Below, one piece after another: positions 20,078 to 26,708 of a stretch of 26,708 bases of DNA. The DNA is from Discostella pseudostelligera (Eukaryota > Bacillariophyta > Thalassiosirophyceae > Thalassiosirales > Thalassiosiraceae), in assembly GCA_036940085.1 (NCBI GenBank), contig JALLBK010000326.1:1-26708 (forward strand). The letters are read 5' to 3'. Each line of letters begins with the position of its first letter. Positions within the stretch are counted from its first letter, which is position 1. A program made the position numbers and the translations under genes. Under the pieces are notes generated by a model. It had not been told where the DNA came from and ran no database searches. It saw only the letters and a list, made by a program, of their open reading frames with translations.

Positions 20078-23000
20078 ATGAGTCAAGAGCAAGGTCAATT
20101 TCAATTTGACCAACTCCTTGTGGCAAAGTCCACCAATAGCAACAACAATGCGTTCAATTACTCCAACGCGTCGTCGGTCACACCCGCAACAGTGGCCTAT
20201 GATCGCAAGGCCAAAGCCATCTATGCTGGACCTAGTGCTAATTGGAAATTAAATTTAAAGGATTTATTTTCGATCGGGGTCGAGACGACTACTTCGACTG
20301 GTGGGCAATTCGCCAATGACCAACGTAGTGGTCATCATCATCATCATCATCATCATCGACACAATGGCCGTGGTGGTAGGGAAATGAATAATAATTGTGG
20401 GGAGACATTGACACTCACCCTCTCGGGACGGAAAATCAGTTTGAAATGCATTGCCCGGTTCAGTTCTTCTAATTCTAATAGCCGTGGTGGTGGCTCTCGG
20501 GGAGGCAATGACCAGCGTCAGCAACAATTGGATGAATTCATTGAAGGTCTCAAGTCGGTCCATCGAAAAATGACATCGAAGGAACAGGTGAAACACTATG
20601 ATGATGACTTCGAATATAATGACTATAATGATGGGAAGACGAAGAAATTGTGGGGGGATGCTCGTGTAGAGTCGAGCAGTTTTCGCCATCGACAGCATCA
20701 GCAACAATTGCAAGCCAGGAAGCGTGTGCAAGTAGTCACTCCAGCACAGCCCAATACCAATCATAACTCTCAACCCTTGTACCTTCCATCTCATGAGAAG
20801 AAGAAACATCCCACGTCAGGGGTGTTTTCGCCAACAAGACCGACCAATTCCAATACCAAGTCGTCATCGTCCACGCGATACACGGATCATCGTTCGAATG
20901 TTGGTGGTTCCATGAGGAGGAATGCTGGTGGGGGGGAAGGAGGGTATGCGCATTATGATCCAGCAATGGAAGAAGAAGATGAGGAAGACGACGACGTGAT
21001 GTTTCAAGACGATGAAGGACACGACAAGGACAAGAAGCATGCCGACACGGAATCAGTCATCGTTACGGGGAATGTCGTGCCATCCCCATCTTCATTGGCA
21101 GTTCGGAGACTAAATCTCCCCTCCAAATCACCTCGCGGTGCCTCTCCTGTTAAATTTCGAAAGACCATGTCGAAACTCCCTAGTGGACGGTTGGCTGTTG
21201 GTAGTAGTGGAAGACAGTTGCATGGAATTAGTGGGGGAACGATACGACTTCAGGAAAAAACAGCCAGTATGCTGAACGAATTTGAATATCGTGACGCAGA
21301 AGAGGAGGAGGCGGAAGAGGGTAGTGTGGGAGCGACGCAGATCAAGGCACAAGAGGACAATGCAGGTGATGAGGATGGAACTGGCGTCAACGAGGGTCTA
21401 TCCCGCTGTAAGAAGAAGCTTCGAATGTCCATCGACGATGAGGAGGAGGAGGAAGAGGATGATGAAGAGGTCGTCTATCCCTCGTCTGGCAAGAATAAGT
21501 CTCGAATTTCCATCGACGATGGTAAAGAGAACTCTGACGATGATGAAGAGGTTGTCAGTTCGGCCGTTGAAGATAAAATGTCCAAGGTAACTCAAGACGA
21601 TCCCGACGAGTCGAAGGAGAAAATCGCACCAAAGACGCGTTCCATTGCCAACTTCTTTGCTCCAAGAACCAAGAAGTCGGCGACTACTTCGACAGAAAGC
21701 CGTCGTGACTCCTCTCCAACTGAAACATACGGCGCCACCTTATTGTCCACGCCATCCAAGAAGGTACAACCAGAGGAGATGAAAGATCCTCGGTCAACAT
21801 CGCCACAACCAAAAATGACGCAACGCAAGTTAACCTCATCGAAATATTTCTCATCGACCAGCTACAGCAAAGAAGTTCCTTCGCCTCCTCCTAGCCCACA
21901 GACGTTGAAATATTCCAGTGAAGATGATGGTGACGGAGATGATCGAGAGGAGGAAGTGGAATCGAACTATCTATCTACCCAGGATCGAATTAGGAAGAAC
22001 AGGAGCGTGTATGGAAGATCTGGGCGTTTCAGTCTGGGACAAAGTCGGCTCGGTGCTCGACTCGAGGCTTCGAATAATTATCCTCATCGTGGTCCATCAT
22101 CATCCAATTCATTGGATTTTGGTAGCTACAAGGCAACATCATCGGCATTTGATTCCGTCCAACGGGGACTTTATTCGAACAAGGCCGTCTCCCCGCTAGG
22201 ATCGTCATCGCCATCGAAGGCGGATCTGGCATTAGGTAGTGGCAGGAAGAGTACTACTAACGGCGGAAATATCTTCATTCGTCGCCCGCTAAACAATTCC
22301 GAGAATGAACCCCCAGCTAAAGCATCGTCGCCGACCGCCATTCCAGGCATTCAAAACTTGGGAAATACTTGCTACCTTTCGGCTTCGTTACAAACCTTGT
22401 TTGGTATTCCGTCGTTCATCGCTGATCTCTACAGGATGTACGAGGAGGCTCGGTCCGCCACCACCGCGACAGAGGAAACTATGCCGTTGACACGGGCGCT
22501 GTTAGAGGTGGCCGTCGTTATTGGCGTTTTGGCCGAAGAAGATGCGAGTTGCATCCGCCCCGAGGCAGCAAGGAATAAATTGACGAGTTCATTGGCGGCG
22601 AATCCCTCCGCGTTGAAGCAGCAAATGGATGTGTTGACTGATAAGTTTGCTGGGTAAGTTCCCTTGCCCCGTGATTTTTGAAGTACCTTTGGGTGGGTTG
22701 ATGTACTACCACTTTCATTGTCTCATCATTCATTTGATTCCTCCTCTGTAAGGTATGAGCAACGAGATGCTCACGAATTCTTATCTGATCTCGTAGATTT
22801 TTTGCACGACGAGTTGACTGCGAGCAAATCAACTCCACCGCCGCGATCACCACCTGACTCAAGCGAAACAGTGGCTGCTACTGCGACCACTCAAAATGGA
22901 GGGAGGTCATCGCCCAAGGAGAATAAACATCCTAATGAAGTGGATGGGAAAGCGGGTTTGGAAATGAATTCCGCGATCAAATGCCATGCATCTGTGACCT

Positions 23001-24001
23001 CTGTGGCGAAGCACACTAATGAAGATTTGCCGACAGATGCTTATTTTCATCTTAATGTGCGGGTTTGCCTGGAGTGTGATTCCTGTGGATACTCTCGGTA
23101 AGACATAATATTTTTACTGCCACCGCCAGGTTGTCCCCTACATCACTGACCTGTCTCTTCGTGATCAACTCTACAATTTACCCATAGATCCAAGGATGAA
23201 ATGTACCGTCATCTCTCGGTGGACGTGGGAGAAGATTCGGAGCTGGATGCATGGACTGTAGAGCGAAGTTTGAAACAGTTCTTTCAGCCGGAGAAACGGG
23301 AAGTCAAGTGTGAAAAGTGTCAATCTGGAACGACGGCAACTCAAACAATGGAGGTGTTGTCACGGTAAGTCTTTGCTTCCCTTTACTGACCTCCCGTTTT
23401 CACCGTTGAATCGCATCCCACTCACTTCACACTTCATCTCATCTTTGTGTATTTTAATGAGTAGTCCGAAGGCGCTCCTGCTTCATTTTAAGCGATTTAT
23501 CGTCACGCAAGAGCAGAAAGTTGGCCCCGCTGGCCAGAATGCTGATGGGACATCGGCTCCACCGGTCATTGAAATGGTTTTGCGCAAGAACAAGGTACAC
23601 CAATTTTATCATAGAATGTTGTCCAGCATCTACATTGCATCTTGACTCAGCCCAATCATTTCTATCTTGTATGTTACCAGGCGAAGATTCTTCTCGAGGA
23701 GACGCTCTCGATTGGCCCATTCGGAGGGAATACAAATCAAATACTCCCCAGAAAATATCACTTGCGCGGTGTGGTCCATCATGTTGGGAACACTGCCTTT
23801 TCTGGCCATTACACCACCTGTGCCAAACGGACTCTCAAGGGAAGAGAGAGCGATACATCTGATACAACCAACGCCCAAGATAACGAAGAGCAGTGGGTAC
23901 TCTTCGATGATCGAGTGGGAACGCGAAAGCCCGCAAGTTATGTCTTGGAGAATGAGAGGAATCAACGAAACTGCTACATGGCATTGTATGAGCTGAAGTA
24001 A
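20078..24001 (+). CDS. Ubiquitin-specific protease (USP/UBP, peptidase C19), USP37/USP1-like, five exons
   Basis: The product is a cysteine deubiquitinase. Exons are 20078-22653, 22753-23097, 23188-23364, 23465-23594 and 23681-24001 (introns 99, 90, 100 and 86 nt, all GT-AG), giving 1182 aa. Each join restores USP sequence: KFAG to YEQRDAHEFL, CGYSR to SKDEMY, LSR to PKALLLHFKRF, RKNK to AKILLEE. The Cys box GIQNLGNTCYLSASLQ places the nucleophile at C765. The His box has GHY with H1119, followed by QWVLFDDR carrying the third catalytic residue. Zinc-finger cysteines are intact (CLECDSC and CEKC). The N-terminal 170 residues or so (LTLTLSGRKISLKCIARF, then FIEGLKSVHRKM) resemble the PH-like N-domain of USP26/29/37. 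The linker carries eight consecutive His (about 20335), an 18-residue duplication (21422-21556), a KEN box (residues 483-485) and a PIP-like TRSIANFF (520-527). Nuclear, cell-cycle action is inferred from these motifs. Confidence 0.92.
21422..21556 (+). repeat. 18-residue internal duplication in the USP linker
   Basis: The 54-base units 21422-21475 and 21503-21556 encode RMSIDDEEEEEEDDEEVV and RISIDDGKENSDDDEEVV, separated by a short Lys/Ser-rich spacer. Ends match closely and the centres diverge. The KEN triplet exists only in the second copy. Both contain a Ser in an acidic context suited to CK2-type phosphorylation (inference). Confidence 0.75.
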
Positions 24002-24391
24002 TGTTAATCTGGGTCTTCAGATTCACATTCACTCTCTCGTGAGAGAGAGAGAGAGAGAGAGAGCGCGCGCGAGAGAGAGAGAGAGAGAGAGTGGGTTACT
24101 ATTCGGTAGATTAGCTATCATCGGCAGACATAATTAATAGAATGCATTGATACAAATCATACATTGTTATGCACATCGTTACATCAGGATGTGAGAGGAC
24201 GGCACATCGACGTTTGTCATCGAATAGACAGAGCGAATCTGCGTACAAATACTTCATGGATTTCCCTTGAAAACGCAATACAACATTGAGATAGAGCGAT
24301 AAGGAAAGTTGCCGCAACATTCAAGTCCGCTGCATTGTACAGGTATTGGATCAACTGCAATTGTCATCATCTGCGCAACAACTATCAATAT
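24002..24391. other. Convergent 3' intergenic region (USP / nucleoside phosphatase)
   Basis: No gene is seen in these 390 bases. The region is dominated by the GA/GC/GA microsatellite at 24041-24092. The remainder (24093-24391) is unremarkable and is presumably the 3' untranslated sequence of the two convergent genes. Confidence 0.5.
24041..24092. repeat. Composite microsatellite (GA)n-(CG)n-(GA)n
   Basis: A GA run at 24041-24063 is followed by an alternating CG tract at 24064-24070 and a second GA run at 24071-24092. It is preceded by CACTCTCTCGT, which can pair with the GA run. The tract is nearly mirror-symmetric, with two polypurine arms of about the same length around an alternating CG centre. 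Confidence 0.9.
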
Positions 24392-26044
24392 TCATTTCCC
24401 TTTTCTCGGTGAAGTGCATTCATCCGTTCCATTACGATCCGCCAACGGTAGGATGTTTCCACTAGTCGAGCGTTTCATGCGATAGGGAAGGGCGATCAAG
24501 GTAACAAATACCAATGCCAACACGCCGTAATATGTAAAAATTTCACAAGTCCATCGATTGTGTTCGTTTTGTAAATTTGGGTATTGCGAATTGATTCCTT
24601 TATGGAAAACCGAACTTAGTTTGTTCACCTCAACCAACATTAGTCCCAGAGCCCATTGCACCTTCGTTCCACCAATCTCATAATGAATTTCGATCGGTGT
24701 TTTATCCAATGGTAAACCGTACCCCTTCGATAGGAGATGATAGGAAAATGCCGCATTGAAACATTGCGTATGTGGCTTTGTCGTTCTTCGTGCAATGGCC
24801 TTGTATTCCATGTGTTGTTCGTACAATGTCACTTGCTGAGTGTGTGGCATATTGCAAACGCGTTGAGCTTGCGCATTCAATGAATTCAAATCGTCCGTTT
24901 CGGAACCTATCCGTAATCCTAAATAGTCCCATGTGTAAACGAATGTGGACATGGCGATGAATTTTTGGTGATTCTCGATGGGAAGTTGAGTCAACTTAAT
25001 GCTGTGACTGCTGCTGGTGCTGCCACCGGCACCATCGGAATAAACGACACCGTTGCTACCACCGCCACCCAGCCTCATCTGCAATCCAAGTCCACAATGG
25101 CTATTGTTGGGTATATGATCGAACAATTTGGCAACAGTTCGCAAACACTTCTCCCAATTGCTCGATCCCGAAATCAACGACAACTCATCTCTATAACCAG
25201 AGGGATAGCAAGGATTGGGTAATTTGTCCGATGCAAATTTGGAATCATACAATATGCGTGCTTGGTCGACTCCGTAGCACAACAGACTTTGGGTGAAGAT
25301 CGGATATTCTAGATGATCGATCCGTAATGGGTATTGCTGCTGCAGCTGCTGCAGATGATCGGAAGAAGAAGTTGTGGAGGTTGTAGATGATTCAGTCGCT
25401 AAGGTAGTACGATCCTTGGACACCAAAAACGAAATCTGAGTACTCGCTCCACCAAGATCCAATGCCCCATAGGCAGATGATGTGGGCATTGGAAAGTTGC
25501 CATTATGCTTTAAATAATTGGCAACCAACCAAGCATATACGCCCTCCTCTTCACCGGTGATTGTCCGAGCCCAAGTATCTCGAAATAAAAATCCAGATTG
25601 ATGTAGGACTATTCGGAGTGAGACCATGGTAGCCGCCGCCTCGTGTGAAGATGTAGAATCAATTAGGCGCATACCCGCCGTAGCACCGAGGTAGATGGGA
25701 ACATACTCGGGGTTGACGTCGATAGGCAATGCTGCCTTGGCCAATGCTGCTAATTCTTGTATCACTTGAATGCCGAGACCACTTTCATGACTTATTCCCG
25801 GAGTACGCTCTTGGCTGAAAATGGCCTTGCGTTCTACTTTGATGAATCTGTCTGATGAAGATGAAGGGACGGCGATGTCGTCGTCGTCATCGTCGTTCTC
25901 GTCATCTGGCTGCTGCTGTCGCTGATGTTTTGATGCTGGCCATCGATAGAGGTAAATTCGTGATCCCGAAGATCCGGCGTCAATGCAGCATCCGTATCGG
26001 AATTCTCCGTCGGCGGTGGCGGTAGGGGTGGTTGCGGCCATCAT
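24392..26044 (-). CDS. GDA1/CD39-family nucleoside di/triphosphatase (apyrase), ENTPD4/7-like
   Basis: The single-exon product of 550 aa hydrolyses nucleoside tri- and/or diphosphates. The apyrase conserved regions appear in order: DAGSSGSRIYLYRW at residues 22-35 (phosphate-binding loop), LGATAGMRL near 119-127, TITGEEEGVYAWLVANYL at 161-178 with the catalytic Glu, and GALDLGGASTQISF at 193-206. A weaker fifth region (TFVYTWDYLGLRIG) lies further on. The GSSGSR form of the first region and the GVYAW form of the third recall Golgi/lysosomal ENTPD4/7. One membrane segment (FTYYGVLALVFVTLIALPYRM) lies near the C-terminus, with a basic tail. Acidic and Gln-rich inserts (near residues 42-60 and 220-240) are lineage-type low complexity. 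The start is an ATG-ATG pair at 26044. No N-terminal signal peptide or anchor is visible, which is odd for a family with lumenal or extracellular catalysis; an unseen upstream exon is possible, but I found no in-frame acceptor. Confidence 0.9.
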   Translation of the reverse strand: MMAATTPTATADGEFRYGCCIDAGSSGSRIYLYRWPASKHQRQQQPDDENDDDDDDIAVPSSSSDRFIKVERKAIFSQERTPGISHESGLGIQVIQELAALAKAALPIDVNPEYVPIYLGATAGMRLIDSTSSHEAAATMVSLRIVLHQSGFLFRDTWARTITGEEEGVYAWLVANYLKHNGNFPMPTSSAYGALDLGGASTQISFLVSKDRTTLATESSTTSTTSSSDHLQQLQQQYPLRIDHLEYPIFTQSLLCYGVDQARILYDSKFASDKLPNPCYPSGYRDELSLISGSSNWEKCLRTVAKLFDHIPNNSHCGLGLQMRLGGGGSNGVVYSDGAGGSTSSSHSIKLTQLPIENHQKFIAMSTFVYTWDYLGLRIGSETDDLNSLNAQAQRVCNMPHTQQVTLYEQHMEYKAIARRTTKPHTQCFNAAFSYHLLSKGYGLPLDKTPIEIHYEIGGTKVQWALGLMLVEVNKLSSVFHKGINSQYPNLQNEHNRWTCEIFTYYGVLALVFVTLIALPYRMKRSTSGNILPLADRNGTDECTSPRKGK

Positions 26045-26520
26045 AATGGCCGATTAAATAATAAATTGCAGATGATCTGTGTCGCGTAGGGAAAGGTTGA
26101 TGATTCTCACCTGTCAATGTTCAAAAGCGTTGTGACATGGCTCAACGACATCATGGACGCAGTCGAACATCAAGACCAGTATTCGTCGAATCTTCCGTCG
26201 TCATCTTCTTCTCTTTATCGTCGTTCAATCGTATCGGCCTTGGTATCAGAAAAACAACATGAAGTGCATGAATGATGAAGATGTGTCACCCAAATCTCTA
26301 TTGCTATTGCGGAAGCAGTCACTGTTGTTTTTGAGGCAAGAGGGCGGTGCCCCGGTTTGAAATTGAATGGAATACTGATTCCACCGTAAGAATTCTGATC
26401 GCTTATTGGATTGGCACGCTCGCTTCGCGCCATTCGTCTCGACACGTGGAAGTTTTTCTCGCCAAATGGCTTCGCAATTAGCTGGCACTAAAGCTAATTT
26501 TTCAGCCTGACCTCTCATAT
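26045..26520. other. Intergenic region between nucleoside phosphatase and tRNA-Ala
   Basis: No convincing gene is present. On the - strand a 15-codon upstream ORF (26154-26107, beginning ATG ATG) ends about 60 bases before the phosphatase ATG and contains a donor-like CAG|GTGAGA, but no matching in-frame acceptor was found. A perfect inverted repeat AATTAGCT/AGCTAATT with an 8-base loop lies at 26476-26499, just upstream of the tRNA. Nothing else is recognised. Confidence 0.45.
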
Positions 26521-26592
26521 GGGGATATAGCACAGTGGTAGAGCGTCCGCTTTGCATGCGGAAGGTCCCGGGTTCAATCCCCGGTATCTCCA
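26521..26592 (+). tRNA. trnA-UGC: tRNA-Ala (anticodon TGC), intronless
   Basis: This is a 72-base cloverleaf. The acceptor stem GGGGATA/TATCTCC has a G3:U70 wobble pair, the main alanine identity element, and the discriminator is A26592. The anticodon stem TCCGC/GCGGA encloses a TTTGCAT loop with anticodon TGC. The T arm contains GGTTCAATCC. The A box (TAGCACAGTGG) and B box (GGTTCAATCC) fit internal pol III promoters. No CCA is encoded, as expected for a nuclear eukaryotic gene. Confidence 0.97.
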
Positions 26593-26593
26593 C

Positions 26594-26598
26594 TTTTT
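26594..26598 (+). terminator. RNA polymerase III terminator
   Basis: A run of five T residues begins one base after the tRNA discriminator, the usual pol III termination signal. Confidence 0.8.
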
Positions 26599-26708
26599 GG
26601 TCATGGTTGTGTTGTTGTCCTCAAATTCTCACCCTCACCTCAGGCCCTTCCTTAGGCCTTGTCCACAGGCAACTTTTTTTGGAGTCCATTTTTGGACTTT
26701 TCGTATGT

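Noticed and set aside
20264..20809. 181-codon - strand frame opposite the USP N-terminus
   Set aside because: Its Met run is the complement of the poly-His codons; no motif is present and the opposite strand is coding.
26107..26154. Short - strand upstream ORF as first coding exon of the nucleoside phosphatase
   Set aside because: It has a donor-like CAG|GTGAGA, but the only AGs downstream give an intron of about 34 bases or the wrong phase; kept only as a uORF note.
26246..26593. 115-codon - strand frame covering the tRNA
   Set aside because: Its start is the reverse complement of tRNA-Ala (reading GIEPGTFRMQSGRSTT), a well-known spurious translation of antisense tRNA; the rest has no family features.

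Overview
The window looks like nuclear DNA of a eukaryotic microalga, most likely a diatom. The evidence is short GT-AG introns (73-119 nt, mostly GTAAGT donors), long intron-poor exons, conserved eukaryotic enzymes with Asn/Ser/His/Asp-rich insertions, no bacterial-style operons or Shine-Dalgarno sites, and a eukaryotic tRNA-Ala with a pol III terminator. The diatom assignment is inferred from gene style and was not tested by a search.

Layout, left to right: (1) a Ser-rich coiled-coil protein gene, cut by the left edge, + strand to 1948; (2) a small acidic protein with a C-terminal hydrophobic segment, - strand, 2060-2710; (3) a very large UBR1-type N-recognin ubiquitin ligase, + strand, about 3214-14768, five exons, about 3743 residues, with UBR box, ClpS-like domain, RING-H2 and the C-terminal UBR1 domain all visible; (4) a TspO/MBR-related multi-pass membrane protein, + strand, 15124-16212; (5) a TLDc-domain protein, - strand, 16653-19208; (6) an 870-base divergent intergenic region with degenerate repeats and palindromes; (7) a ubiquitin-specific protease (USP), + strand, 20078-24001, five exons, 1182 residues; (8) a GA/GC/GA microsatellite; (9) a GDA1/CD39-family nucleoside phosphatase, - strand, 24392-26044; (10) tRNA-Ala(TGC), 26521-26592.

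Two genes belong to the ubiquitin system: an N-degron E3 ligase and a deubiquitinase. Each has a pair of E2F-like motifs upstream. The USP also carries a PCNA-binding-like motif, a KEN box and a PH-like N-terminus, a combination recalling metazoan USP37/USP1. This makes S-phase regulation the most interesting testable idea here. I see no obviously new multi-gene system. The window is ordinary single-gene eukaryotic sequence with several unusual details, listed as findings. All exon joins were worked out by hand from splice consensus, reading frame and protein-family continuity.
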